From: Sulfuricella sp035530375
GTDB lineage: Bacteria; Pseudomonadota; Gammaproteobacteria; Burkholderiales; Sulfuricellaceae
Assembly: GCA_035530375.1 (NCBI GenBank)
Contig: DATKUY010000005.1
Location: 1 to 64,000 of the forward strand
DNA length: 64,000 nucleotides
Direction: 5' to 3'
This document shows, piece by piece, positions 44,824 through 54,823 of this stretch (positions within the stretch are counted from its first letter, which is position 1; the number at the start of each line of letters is the position of its first letter). A program made the translations under genes and the position numbers. The notes beneath the pieces were generated by a model, which saw only the letters and a list, made by a program, of their open reading frames with translations, ran no database searches and was not told the origin of the DNA.

Positions 44824-45141
44824 CTAAACCTTTTCATCCAGCGTAGTGGCGATATCGCTGCTGCGCCCTCTTTTTTTCCGCCTTTCCTCCCCGTTGCGGG
44901 TATCCAGAACAGGATGCCCATGCGGCAGGCGACGACACCATTTACGCCGGTCCGCCACGGTGCGCTTCTCCTGCACCACCGGTTCTTCATCCGGTCTGAC
45001 CTTGCGCCTGAAATGCTGAACCACCAAGGGTACGCGCATGCGCGCCTCAACCCGCTGAACGGGACGGGCCGCCCGGACAGGCCGGGGTTCTTCCTCTTTT
45101 GCCGGAGAAGCGACGGGGGGCAGGCTGGGAACGAAACGCAT
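44824..45141 (-). CDS. Small Arg-rich hypothetical protein
   Basis: 105 residues, very basic. The ATG at 45141 has AAGGAG about ten bases upstream. The C-terminal part VADRRKWCRRLPHGHPVLDT and RNGEERRKKRGRS is a motif (DRRxxxRR...LDTRxxxxRR) shared by many short betaproteobacterial proteins of unknown function. A proline-rich N terminus precedes it. No signal peptide. Divergent from prfC, with convergent PilZ on the other side. Confidence 0.6.
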   Translation of the reverse strand: MRFVPSLPPVASPAKEEEPRPVRAARPVQRVEARMRVPLVVQHFRRKVRPDEEPVVQEKRTVADRRKWCRRLPHGHPVLDTRNGEERRKKRGRSSDIATTLDEKV

Positions 45142-45210
45142 GATGGCTTGTCTCCTTATAATATACATAATATAGCTTTATCCGCTCTGTCTATCAACTC
45201 GCGAAACCGC

Positions 45211-45216
45211 TATAAT
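45211..45216 (+). promoter_or_regulatory. Candidate -10 of the prfC promoter
   Basis: TATAAT lies 18 bases before the prfC ATG, and the 60-bp gap to the divergent gene also contains AT-rich DNA. No good -35 is seen. If used, the prfC leader is very short. Confidence 0.4.
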
Positions 45217-45233
45217 GCCGCCTCTTTTACTTG

Positions 45234-46826
<1,593 letters not shown>

Positions 46827-46869
46827 GTGCCTGCCAGATAAGCTTCAGTAATTTAACTTAAAAACTCAA

Positions 46870-46961
46870 CCACGGATTAACACAGATTTACACGGATTAT
46901 AAAATCCCAACACCCTCAACAGCACATTGTTTCATCTGTGTTAATCCGTGTTCATCCGTGG
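46870..46961. repeat. CCACGGATTAACA repeat element, empty copy
   Basis: A 92-bp element with 28-bp terminal inverted repeats: left CCACGGATTAACACAGATTT ACACGGAT (46870-46897) and right ATCTGTGTTAATCCGTGTTC ATCCGTGG (46934-46961), around a 36-bp core. The arms are nearly identical to those flanking the GxxExxY gene at 62325-62759. Confidence 0.85.
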
Positions 46962-46980
46962 ATAAAAACGGTTATCAGGT

Positions 46981-47370
46981 TTAACCGCCGGTAAAACGGT
47001 GAATCAGGCGCCGGTCGCGCTTGGTGGGGCGGCCCTGGATATCTTCGCCGGGAGATGGCCCCGCCTTCATCTGCGCCGCCAGCGCCTCCCGCACTGCGCG
47101 GCTTTCCGCGGTTTCCTCGTAAAGCTTCGCCGCCTCGCTGGCCGGACCGCGCCGCGCTGAAAGGCCATGCACGGCCACGACGAACTGGAAGCAGCCAATG
47201 CGGATTTCGAGCATGTCGCCGATGTTGATAGTCTTCGCCGGTTTGACGCGGATGCCGTTGAGATGCACCTTGCCGCCTTCAACCGCGTCCGATGCCAGCG
47301 AGCGCGTCTTGAAGAAGCGTGCCGCCCACAGCCATTTGTCGATGCGCAACCTGCCGCTGTCTTCCTTCAC
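46981..47370 (-). CDS. hslR: Heat-shock ribosome-rescue protein Hsp15
   Basis: 129 residues with an S4 RNA-binding domain: RLRIDKWLWAARFFKTRSLA, SDAVEGGKVHLNGIRVKPAK, and the Hsp15-type basic C terminus (GRPTKRDRRLIHRFTGG). Hsp15 binds stalled 50S subunits that carry a nascent chain. The GTG start overlaps the stop of the upstream GTPase gene by 4 bp (GTGA), so translation is coupled. In E. coli hslR lies next to hslO; here one gene separates them. Confidence 0.92.
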   Translation of the reverse strand: MKEDSGRLRIDKWLWAARFFKTRSLASDAVEGGKVHLNGIRVKPAKTINIGDMLEIRIGCFQFVVAVHGLSARRGPASEAAKLYEETAESRAVREALAAQMKAGPSPGEDIQGRPTKRDRRLIHRFTGG

Positions 47371-48710
47371 GTCGTTTTCCCAGCCGGTTTTTTGAAGGAT
47401 TGCATCCGCGCCAGCACCAGGTCACACAGCGTGAGAGACGCCATGTCACGCGCCACGAACCGCACCCGCGCCACCGGCCTGTCGATCTTCATCACCCGCG
47501 CCAGATCGGCGGGCGTACCCAGCACCACCGCATCGCACGGCACCCGGCTGATGGATTGCCGCAGTTCCTCCAGTTGCCCGGCGCCATAACCCAGAGCCGG
47601 CAGTACCGGGCCAAGTTGCGGATAGGTTGTGTAAGCCGCGCGCAACGAGCCGACCGCATACGGTCGCGGGTCCACCAGACGAGCGCCGAGTTGCCGCGCC
47701 GCCCAGGCGCCCGCCGCCTCGGACAGGCCGCCATGGGTCACCGACGGGCCGTCTTCCACCACCAGCACATTTTTTCCCTGGATCAGATCCGGCCGGTCCA
47801 GCGTCGCCTCAGACGCCATCAGCACCACCGGCGCGGCGGGATTAAGCGCCTGCGCCGCATCCCTGGCGCGGTTGACTTCCTCCGCGCGGGCGGCGTTCAC
47901 CTTGTTGATGACGATGATGTCCGCCGCGCGGACATTCGCCTCGCCGGGGAAATAGTCAGCTTCCTCACCGGGGCGCAGCGGGTCGAGCACCACAACCGTC
48001 AGATCGGGCCGGTAGAAGGCCATGTCGTTGTTGCCGCCGTCCCACAGAATGACGTCTCCTTCCGCTTCGGCGCGCGCCAGAATCTGGCCGTAATCCACCC
48101 CGGAAAACACCACGCCGCCCTCATCGACGTGCTGCTGGTATTCCTCCATTTCCTCGACGGTAATCCCGGAACCAACCACATCCTCCGGCGTGGCATAGCG
48201 CTCCACGGACTTGTCGAACCGGCCATAAGGCATGGGATGGCGCACCACCGCCGCCGCCCAGCCCGCCTTGGCCAGCGCGGCCCGCAGGTAACGGGTGACC
48301 GTGCTCTTGCCGGCGCCGGTGCGCGCCGCAACCACGGCAATCACCGGTTTGCCGGCCTTGAGCATGGTGTCGTTCGGCCCGAGCAGGTGGAAGGACGCGC
48401 CGCAGGCGAACGTAAGGGAAGCCAGGTGCATCACCTGCTCGTGGCGCACGTCGCTGTAGGCAAAAAACACGTCCTCGACGCCGAAGCGGCGGATCAGGTC
48501 GGGCAGTTCGCTTTCCGGAAAAATCGGAATGCCTGCGGGATAGCGTGGCCCGGCCAGGAGTGGGGGATAGATGCGATGCTCGATGTAGGGAATCTGGGCG
48601 GCAGTGAAGGCGACCACCTCATAACCGGAATGGTTGCGGAAAAATACGTTGAAGTTGTGGAAATCGCGTCCCGCGGCGCCAAGGATGACGGCTTTCCGGG
48701 CGGCGCCCAT
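47367..48710 (-). CDS. P-loop GTPase, cyclic 2,3-diphosphoglycerate synthetase-like
   Basis: 447 residues. N-terminal NAD(P)-like fold (KAVILGAAGRDFHNFNVFFR), then a P-loop domain with Walker A AARTGAGKSTVTRYLRAAL, DVILWDGGNNDMAFYRPDL and a nucleotide-specificity motif INKVNAA. This is the family of predicted GTPases related to archaeal cyclic 2,3-diphosphoglycerate synthetase; the product in bacteria is not known. It sits between hslO (1-bp gap) and hslR (4-bp overlap), so the three genes form an operon. Confidence 0.85.
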   Translation of the reverse strand: MGAARKAVILGAAGRDFHNFNVFFRNHSGYEVVAFTAAQIPYIEHRIYPPLLAGPRYPAGIPIFPESELPDLIRRFGVEDVFFAYSDVRHEQVMHLASLTFACGASFHLLGPNDTMLKAGKPVIAVVAARTGAGKSTVTRYLRAALAKAGWAAAVVRHPMPYGRFDKSVERYATPEDVVGSGITVEEMEEYQQHVDEGGVVFSGVDYGQILARAEAEGDVILWDGGNNDMAFYRPDLTVVVLDPLRPGEEADYFPGEANVRAADIIVINKVNAARAEEVNRARDAAQALNPAAPVVLMASEATLDRPDLIQGKNVLVVEDGPSVTHGGLSEAAGAWAARQLGARLVDPRPYAVGSLRAAYTTYPQLGPVLPALGYGAGQLEELRQSISRVPCDAVVLGTPADLARVMKIDRPVARVRFVARDMASLTLCDLVLARMQSFKKPAGKTT

Positions 48711-48711
48711 A

Positions 48712-49593
48712 TCAGTGCCGGGTCTGCCCGGTCGCCATCACCACCGGGCTGGCGACAAAAATCTGCTCCGCATCCACCGCATCGAATACGTAGTGCTGGT
48801 TGCAGAACTCGCAGTCCACCTCGACATAGCCGGTTTCCTGCAAAATAGACTTTATCTCGTCGTGGCCCAGCATCCGCAAGGTGGCAGCGACCCGCTCGCG
48901 CGAGCAGTTGCAGCCGAATTGCACCGGCGCACTGTCGAACAAGCGGATATCCTCCTCGTGAAACAGGCGATGGATGATCTTGCGCGCCGACAAGCCGAGC
49001 AGCTCCTGCCATGTCACCGTCTCGCCAAGATGGGCAGCGCGATTCCAGGCATCCGCATCTTCGTCCTTGCCGTCGGGCATCCGCTGCAACAGCAGCCCCG
49101 CCGCCCCAACCGCGTCGGCCGCCAGCCATAGCCGCGTTTCGAGTTGTTCGGAGCGGCGCATGTAATTTTCCAATACCTCGGCCACGGAACCGCCTTCCAG
49201 GTCGACGATCCCCTGATAGGTCTGCCGGCCTTTCTTCGGGTCGATGGTGATCACGAAACGCCCCTCACCCACCAGAGCAGTCAGGGAATCCCCGTCCGGC
49301 AGATCGCCCTGCCAGTGCGCCATGGCTCGCATCGTCAAGTCGGCGCTGCACTCCACCACCAGAAGCTTGACCGGGCCGCCGCCCTGAATTTGCATGATCA
49401 GCGAACCGCTAAACTTGAGCGTGGCGGAAAGCAGCGCCGCTGCCGCCATCAACTCGCCGAGCAGGGTGCGCAGCGCCGGCGGGTAGTCGCGCCGCTCCAG
49501 CACCGCCTGCCAGCATGCATCCAAATGGACGATCTCGCCGCGCACCGCGGCGTGTTCAAACATGAAACGCTGCAAACTATCTGGCTGCTTCAA
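48712..49593 (-). CDS. hslO: Redox-regulated chaperone Hsp33
   Basis: 293 residues. Substrate-binding core (FMFEHAAVRGEIVHLDACWQ, KFSGSLIMQIQGGGPVKLLV) and a C-terminal zinc redox switch: FGCNCSRERV (CxC) and DCEFCNQHYVFD (CxxC). Oxidation releases zinc and activates the holdase. The start is a TTG with GAGGA upstream, giving the standard N terminus; an ATG inside would cut the core. First gene of hslO-GTPase-hslR. Confidence 0.95.
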   Translation of the reverse strand: MKQPDSLQRFMFEHAAVRGEIVHLDACWQAVLERRDYPPALRTLLGELMAAAALLSATLKFSGSLIMQIQGGGPVKLLVVECSADLTMRAMAHWQGDLPDGDSLTALVGEGRFVITIDPKKGRQTYQGIVDLEGGSVAEVLENYMRRSEQLETRLWLAADAVGAAGLLLQRMPDGKDEDADAWNRAAHLGETVTWQELLGLSARKIIHRLFHEEDIRLFDSAPVQFGCNCSRERVAATLRMLGHDEIKSILQETGYVEVDCEFCNQHYVFDAVDAEQIFVASPVVMATGQTRH

Positions 49594-49662
49594 ATTGGTC
49601 CTCGTGACAAAAAAGTATTTCCATTAAAATAGTACCATTGTAATTCTTCGTGCCCGCCAGAA

Positions 49663-49863
49663 ATGAACTCGTCCAAGATCGCCGATTGCGTCGAAATCCT
49701 GTGCCAGAAGGGTTGCAGGGAAGTTTCACGAGTGATTCTCGCCCTGGAGCAAGGTGAACCGGTGGAAGAGGTCGGGCCTCTCAATCCTGACGAACGCCAG
49801 ACGGTGCTGGCCGAACTGAAATCCATCATGGCAGTCTACCTGAAAGGCGGCACCTGCCAGTGA
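49663..49863 (+). CDS. Small conserved-looking protein with CQxGCRExSRV motif
   Basis: 66 residues, mostly helical: MNSSKIADCVEILCQKGCRE, then VSRVILALEQGEPVEEVGPL and LAELKSIMAVYLKGGTCQ. Three cysteines cluster at the N terminus. The start ATG is the first available; the region upstream (ATTCTTCGTGCCCGCCAGAA) lacks a clear ribosome site. No named family recognised. It is divergent from hslO and convergent, with a 4-bp gap, to a gene encoding a similar CQCGCREASRV motif. Confidence 0.7.
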   Translation: MNSSKIADCVEILCQKGCREVSRVILALEQGEPVEEVGPLNPDERQTVLAELKSIMAVYLKGGTCQ

Positions 49864-49867
49864 GCGT

Positions 49868-50323
49868 CTATTTCGGCCCCGACCTGCGCCTGGTCTGGAA
49901 CCCGGCGATACCCCGGACGATCTCGTTGTAGGGCAATTCCCGCAGACTGCCGAACCGCGTTTGCGCCTCGAGCACCAACCCGCGAATATCCGCCACCTGT
50001 TTTTCCTCCGCCCATTCCGGCCGCAGCACGCCCTGCAAACCGAGTAGGCCGCCGCATTGCACTTTCACATGCTTGGCATGAGGCAATACCTCGTCGACAT
50101 GCGTCAGTTTCAGTGCAAACGCCGCATTGTGCCGCAACAGCCCGAGCAGCAGCGAGCAGTCTTCCCGCGCCGGGGCATCGAGGCAGTTAACCGTCACCCG
50201 CTCAGCGATATTGACGCGGCTGGCCTCACGGCAGCCGCACTGGCAGATCAGGATCGCCTTTTCGAACGGACAGGCGAGCGGATTGGCCGCCCGGTAGGTC
50301 TCCTTGAACGCCTGTTCGTCCAC
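49868..50323 (-). CDS. Hypothetical protein with cysteine cluster CQCGCREASRV
   Basis: 151 residues, cytoplasmic. The sequence ACPFEKAILICQCGCREASR, followed by NCLDAPAREDC and VQCGG, gives seven cysteines that could hold zinc or an iron-sulfur cluster. The GTG at 50323 has GGGAG nine bases upstream. It is downstream of the small gene at 50342-50569 on the same strand (18-bp gap), so the two form an operon. No named family recognised. Confidence 0.7.
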   Translation of the reverse strand: MDEQAFKETYRAANPLACPFEKAILICQCGCREASRVNIAERVTVNCLDAPAREDCSLLLGLLRHNAAFALKLTHVDEVLPHAKHVKVQCGGLLGLQGVLRPEWAEEKQVADIRGLVLEAQTRFGSLRELPYNEIVRGIAGFQTRRRSGPK

Positions 50324-50341
50324 TTCGCCGTGCTCCCAGCC

Positions 50342-50569
50342 TCAGTAATCGTCGCCGGTCATCGGCTCGGGTTCGCGCACCTGGTTCAACAGGTCTTCGG
50401 CCTGCAGTTCGTCCTCGGCAAAAATCACCTTGACCGTGTATTTGTCCGCTTCCGTCATGCCGGCACGCACGGTCTTGGCAAAAGCGCCGGCCTCCTTGAA
50501 AGTTTGGAACACCTCGACCTTTTCCAGTTGCTTGAAGGGGGGAGTGATTTTGTAAACGAAATAAGGCAT
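50342..50569 (-). CDS. Small conserved-looking hypothetical protein
   Basis: 75 residues starting at the ATG at 50569, with AGGAGCTTACTC upstream. It reads MPYFVYKITPPFKQLEKVEV ... KVIFAEDELQAEDLLNQVRE and ends in an acidic tail MTGDDY. Beta-strand followed by helices, no cysteines, no signal peptide. It is first in a two-gene unit with the cysteine-cluster protein. I do not know a function. Confidence 0.75.
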   Translation of the reverse strand: MPYFVYKITPPFKQLEKVEVFQTFKEAGAFAKTVRAGMTEADKYTVKVIFAEDELQAEDLLNQVREPEPMTGDDY

Positions 50570-50757
50570 GAGTAAGCTCCTGAAAACGGCAAATAAAGAA
50601 AACAAATAGATTATAACGGCCCCATGACCGCAAACAAGTCGACAGGATTCTTGTTTAATCTGGGGTGCATGATAGTCTTTGTCAAGATGTCCATCCGGCA
50701 CAGCGCCTTTTCAATTGAGCCCGCCGACCCATTTCCAGAAAATAACTTTCTGGCGGT

Positions 50758-51681
50758 TCAGCCAGCCCGCATCATCGCCCTCCGCGCCGGCAGCAATTCC
50801 GCCCGCCAGTGAGCAACCGCCCACTTCCAGAACGCTTCCACATCGGCATCCTTCAGCTCCGCCGGGGGTAACTGGCCGAGAAAAACCAGCGCCTCGTACA
50901 ACTGCGCGACCCGGTCGTCCTGTCTCACTACAGGAGCCAGGGTTTGCTTGCTGAGCTTTTCGCCGCGCTCGTTCACCGCCACCGGCAAGTGCAGGTAAGC
51001 CGGTGTAGGCAATCCCAGCAATCGTTGCAGGTAAATCTGGCGCGGCGTGGAATCCAGCAGATCGGCGCCGCGCACGATGTGGCTGATCGCCTGCTCGGCG
51101 TCATCCACCACTACCGCCAGTTGGTAGGCGAACAAACCGTCGGCGCGGCGCACGACAAAATCGCCCACTTCCGTTGCCAGGATTTGGCTGATATGCCCTT
51201 GCAATCCATCGTCAAACCCGACTGAACCGGAGTCAGTGCGCACTCTCACGGCCCGCCCTTCCCGGCCAGAAAGCAGTCCGCCACGGCAGGTGCCGGGATA
51301 GACCGGGCCATCGATGCCGCCGATGGCTGAGTCGACGATTTCCTTGCGGGTGCAGGCGCAAGGGTAGGCCGCGCCGATCTTTTCCAGCTCGGCCAGGGCG
51401 GCGCGATAGGCTTCGTTGCGCGCGCTCTGGAACATCACCGTGCCATCCCAGTAAAGGCCGAAAGCTTCGAGCGTGCGCAGGATATCGTCGGCAGATCCCG
51501 CTACGACCCGGGGCAGGTCGAGATCTTCCATGCGCACCAGCCATTCGCCGCCGCGGCTTCTGGCCTCGAGGAAAGCGCCTACCGCCGCCACCAGCGAGCC
51601 GAAGTGCAGCGGCCCGGTCGGCGAGGGGGCGAACCGGCCGCGGTATGTTGGCGTATTATTGGCTGGCAACTTGAAACTCAT
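50758..51681 (-). CDS. gluQ: Glutamyl-Q tRNA(Asp) synthetase
   Basis: 307 residues, like the catalytic half of GluRS. Class I signature GRFAPSPTGPLHFGSLVAAV (HIGH-like HFG), zinc ligands in YPCACTRKE and YPGTCRGG, and KMSKS-like GEKLSKQ. Without an anticodon-binding domain it charges glutamate onto queuosine-34 of tRNA(Asp). The ATG at 51681 is used. The gene is alone; its upstream gap contains the ACCGCAAAG repeat. Confidence 0.95.
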   Translation of the reverse strand: MSFKLPANNTPTYRGRFAPSPTGPLHFGSLVAAVGAFLEARSRGGEWLVRMEDLDLPRVVAGSADDILRTLEAFGLYWDGTVMFQSARNEAYRAALAELEKIGAAYPCACTRKEIVDSAIGGIDGPVYPGTCRGGLLSGREGRAVRVRTDSGSVGFDDGLQGHISQILATEVGDFVVRRADGLFAYQLAVVVDDAEQAISHIVRGADLLDSTPRQIYLQRLLGLPTPAYLHLPVAVNERGEKLSKQTLAPVVRQDDRVAQLYEALVFLGQLPPAELKDADVEAFWKWAVAHWRAELLPARRAMMRAG

Positions 51682-51731
51682 GGGCGTCGATCATATCGAA
51701 TCATAACAAACCGTCGTTGACTATTCATATC

Positions 51732-51812
51732 TTCACCGCAAAGGACGCGAAGGATCGCGAGGTACCCCAAAGATTGTTTTCCTTTGCGTGCCTTGGCGTC
51801 CTTTGCGGTGAA
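51732..51812. repeat. Inverted ACCGCAAAG-type dispersed repeat
   Basis: Left arm TTCACCGCAAAGGACGCGAA GG (51732-51753) and right arm CCTTGGCGTCCTTTGCGGTG AA (51791-51812) pair with few mismatches around a 37-bp centre. It lies between the divergent gluQ and pirin genes and ends in AGGTTTTTTT, so it might also work as a terminator-like structure. Confidence 0.7.
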
Positions 51813-51870
51813 AGGTTTTTTTCATCATACTGAACAGCAAGGGTAAACCAACAACCTTGGGAGCAACGCC

Positions 51871-52572
51871 ATGATCAAAATCCGCAAAGCCCACGAACGC
51901 GGCCATGCCGACCACGGCTGGCTGGACACCTGGCATACCTTTTCCTTCGCCGATTATCACGATCCGGAGCAAATGGGCTATTCCAGCCTGCGCGTCATCA
52001 ACGACGACCGGGTTGCGCCGGGCGCCGGCTTTCCGACCCATCCGCACCGCGACATGGAAATCGTCACCTATGTACTGGCAGGGGCGCTGAAACACAAGGA
52101 CAGCATGGGCAACGGCACCGTCATCCGGCCCGGCGAGGTGCAACGCATGAGCGCTGGCAGCGGCATCCGGCACAGCGAGTTCAACGCTTCGGAGGACGAG
52201 GAAGTACATTTGCTGCAGATCTGGATCATGCCGGAGCAGAATGGCCTCACGCCGAGCTACGAACAGAAATATTTCGACGGCGCCGAGAAGCTCGGCAAGC
52301 TGCGCCTGGTCGCCTCGGCCGACGGCAGCGAAGGCTCGGTGACCATCCACCAGGACGCGAAGCTCTACGCCGCCCTGATCGATCCGAATCACCCCGCCGA
52401 GCATGCCTTGCCGCCGGGCCGGCGCGCCTACCTGCATGTGGCGAAGGGGCAAGCCCAGGTAAACGGCCAAACGCTGGAAGCCGGCGACGGGGCGCGCATC
52501 GAGGGCGAAACTGGACTAAACTTTAAATCCGGCAGTTGCGCCGAAATATTGCTGTTTGATCTGGCTTGGTAA
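51871..52572 (+). CDS. Pirin family protein (YhhW-like)
   Basis: 233 residues, bicupin. The metal site is visible in FPTHPHRDMEIVTYVLAGAL (two His and a Glu) with a later His in GIRHSEFNASEDEEVHLLQI. YhhW-type pirins can oxidise quercetin in vitro; the natural role is unknown. It starts at the ATG at 51871 after a TTGGGAGC site and ends 16 bp before the nemA start; those two genes and the nitroreductase may form an electrophile-stress group. Confidence 0.9.
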   Translation: MIKIRKAHERGHADHGWLDTWHTFSFADYHDPEQMGYSSLRVINDDRVAPGAGFPTHPHRDMEIVTYVLAGALKHKDSMGNGTVIRPGEVQRMSAGSGIRHSEFNASEDEEVHLLQIWIMPEQNGLTPSYEQKYFDGAEKLGKLRLVASADGSEGSVTIHQDAKLYAALIDPNHPAEHALPPGRRAYLHVAKGQAQVNGQTLEAGDGARIEGETGLNFKSGSCAEILLFDLAW

Positions 52573-52588
52573 CAAGGAAGAATTCATT

Positions 52589-53662
52589 ATGCCAAACAAT
52601 CTGTTCAGTCCGCTCCGGATAGGCTCGCTCACCCTGTCCAACCGCATCGTGATGGCGCCGCTGACGCGCAACCGCGCCGGCGCCGGCAACGCTCCCCAGG
52701 CGATGAACGTGGAGTACTACCGCCAGCGCGCCTCGGCCGGGCTGATTATCACCGAAGGCTCGCAGATTTCCGGAACCGCGGTCGGCTACCCCGCCACCCC
52801 CGGTATCCACAGCGCCGAGCAGATCGCCGGCTGGAAACAAGTGACCGATGCCGTGCATGGCCGTGGCGGCAAGATCTTCCTGCAGCTCTGGCACTGCGGC
52901 CGGGTGTCGCACCCTTCGCTGCAGCCGGGCGGCATCCTGCCGGTCTCATCTTCCGCCATCCGTCCCGCCGGTGAAGTTTTTACCTATCAGGGATTGCAGC
53001 CCTTCGTCATGCCGCACGCACTGGAAACATTTGAACTGACGGATATCGTCGCGGATTACCGCAAGGCCGCACAGAACTGTATGAAAGCGGGCTTCGACGG
53101 CGTTGAAATTCACGCCGCAAACGGCTACCTGCTCGACCAGTTCATCCGCGACGGCGCCAACCAGCGCACCGACGCCTACGGCGGTTCTCTGGAAAACCGT
53201 AGCCGGCTGCTGCTGGAAGTGACTGCGGCGGTCGCCGGGGTGTGGGGCGCCGAGCGGGTCGGCGTGCGCTTCTCGCCGATCAACAGCTTCAACGACATGC
53301 GCGATTCCGATCCGCAGAAAACCTTCGATTACATGGCCGCCGCCCTGAATGCCTTCGACCTGGCCTATATGCACGGCATGGAACTGACATTCGGACAAGA
53401 GCCGAAACCGGCTTTCGATTTTGCCCGTTTCCGCAGCCACTTCAAGGGGCGCTACATGGCCAACGGCGGCTACGACCAGACACGCGCCAACGCCGCGCTG
53501 GCCTCGGGCTATGCCGATCTGGTGGCCTTCGGCGCGCTGTTCATCGCCAACCCCGACCTGCCCGAACGCTTCGCCAGGAACGTCCCGCTCAATACGCCGG
53601 ATCAGGGCACCTTCTACGGCGGCGATGAAAAAGGCTATACCGATTACCCGTTTATGGATTAA
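52589..53662 (+). CDS. nemA: Old yellow enzyme family alkene reductase
   Basis: 357 residues, FMN-binding TIM barrel. NLFSPLRIGSLTLSNRIVMA, PLTRNRAG, the catalytic region FDGVEIHAANGYLLDQFIRD and NQRTDAYGGSLENRSRLLLE are all as in NemA. It reduces activated alkenes, N-ethylmaleimide and nitrate esters with NAD(P)H. The ATG at 52589 follows ACAAGGAAGAATTC. Placed between pirin and a nitroreductase. Confidence 0.92.
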   Translation: MPNNLFSPLRIGSLTLSNRIVMAPLTRNRAGAGNAPQAMNVEYYRQRASAGLIITEGSQISGTAVGYPATPGIHSAEQIAGWKQVTDAVHGRGGKIFLQLWHCGRVSHPSLQPGGILPVSSSAIRPAGEVFTYQGLQPFVMPHALETFELTDIVADYRKAAQNCMKAGFDGVEIHAANGYLLDQFIRDGANQRTDAYGGSLENRSRLLLEVTAAVAGVWGAERVGVRFSPINSFNDMRDSDPQKTFDYMAAALNAFDLAYMHGMELTFGQEPKPAFDFARFRSHFKGRYMANGGYDQTRANAALASGYADLVAFGALFIANPDLPERFARNVPLNTPDQGTFYGGDEKGYTDYPFMD

Positions 53663-53717
53663 CCTCCGGAGCAATTTTTAGCTACGGATGAATTGTTTTT
53701 CTTGAATAGGGATCACC

Positions 53718-54329
53718 ATGCTCACCAAAATCGCCCAAACCCAGGTTGACGTTCACGACCTCATAGCCAGACGCTGGAGCTGCCGCGCCTTCGACAAAGC
53801 CAGGCCGGTCAGCCGCGAGCAGATCGTCAGCCTGCTCGAAGCCGCGCGCTGGGCGCCCTCCTGCTTCGGCGATGAGCCCTGGCGCTTCATCGTGTGGGAC
53901 AGGAACAGCGATGCAGCCGCCTGGCAAAAAGCTTTCGACTGCCTGGGAGAATGGAACCAGAACTGGGTGAAGAACGCGCCGGTACTGGTGCTGACCACCG
54001 CCAACAGCCTGTTCCGCAAAAACGGCAACCCCAATCGCTGGGGCCAGTACGATACCGGCGCCGCCGCCGAAAACCTCTGCCTGCAGGCCGTTGCCTCCGG
54101 CTTGATGGCGCACCAGATGGGCGGCTATGACGAGGCCAGGGTGCGCAGCACCTTCAAGGTGCCGAAGGAATTCGCCATCATGGCGATGATCGCGGTGGGC
54201 TATCAGGGTGAACCGGAAGTCCTCGACGACAACGATGAACTGAAGCAACTGGAACTGGACGAGCGATCCAGAACGCCGCTCGGCGTGCATTTCTTCGAGA
54301 ACGACTGGGGCCTGCCGGTAAAAAACTAA
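53718..54329 (+). CDS. Nitroreductase family FMN enzyme
   Basis: 203 residues. Typical nitroreductase features: LIARRWSCRAFDKARPV near the N terminus (FMN-phosphate contacts R-R/S-x-R), AARWAPSCFGDEPWRFIVW, and DTGAAAENLCLQAVASGL. It uses NAD(P)H to reduce nitro or quinone compounds; substrate unknown. 55 bp after nemA. Its stop overlaps by 4 bp with the end of the convergent arfB. Confidence 0.9.
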   Translation: MLTKIAQTQVDVHDLIARRWSCRAFDKARPVSREQIVSLLEAARWAPSCFGDEPWRFIVWDRNSDAAAWQKAFDCLGEWNQNWVKNAPVLVLTTANSLFRKNGNPNRWGQYDTGAAAENLCLQAVASGLMAHQMGGYDEARVRSTFKVPKEFAIMAMIAVGYQGEPEVLDDNDELKQLELDERSRTPLGVHFFENDWGLPVKN

Positions 54330-54742
54330 TCTTCGATCTTGCTCCGCCCGCGCTTGACCTCGCCGCGCTGCTTTTTGGATTCCAGCCTGCGCCTTTTCGA
54401 TGCCTTGGTCGGCTTGGTCTCGATACGCAGCTTGGGCTTCTCGGCGGCCTGCTGGATCAGCGCCACCAGCCTGTTGATCGCATCCTGCCGGTTGCGCTCC
54501 TGCGTCCGGAATCGTTTCGCCTCGATCAGCACTTCGCCTTCGTTGGTCAGGCGGCGGCCCGCGAGGCACATCAGGCGGGCGCGCACCTCCTCCGGCAGCG
54601 AAAATGAATGGGCGGCATCGAAGCGCAGTTGCACCGCGGTGGACACCTTGTTGACGTTCTGCCCGCCCGGCCCGGAGGCGCGGATAAACTGCAATTCTAT
54701 TTCGCGCTCGTCAATGGCAAGCTGCGGGGTAATCCGGATCAT
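54326..54742 (-). CDS. arfB: Alternative ribosome-rescue factor B (peptidyl-tRNA hydrolase)
   Basis: 138 residues. The catalytic GGQ is at residues 26-28 within FIRASGPGGQNVNKVSTAV, and the basic C-terminal tail (TKPTKASKRRRLESKKQRGE) is the part that enters the empty mRNA channel. ArfB hydrolyses peptidyl-tRNA on stalled ribosomes without a stop codon. Single gene, ATG at 54742, convergent with the nitroreductase. Confidence 0.93.
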   Translation of the reverse strand: MIRITPQLAIDEREIELQFIRASGPGGQNVNKVSTAVQLRFDAAHSFSLPEEVRARLMCLAGRRLTNEGEVLIEAKRFRTQERNRQDAINRLVALIQQAAEKPKLRIETKPTKASKRRRLESKKQRGEVKRGRSKIED

Positions 54743-54823
54743 GTTTTAACGGGGCGACGGCAGTCGGCTCAAGCCAGAAGCTGATCATGATATCGCACCA
54801 AATCCAGGTTCGCGAGGCGAATA

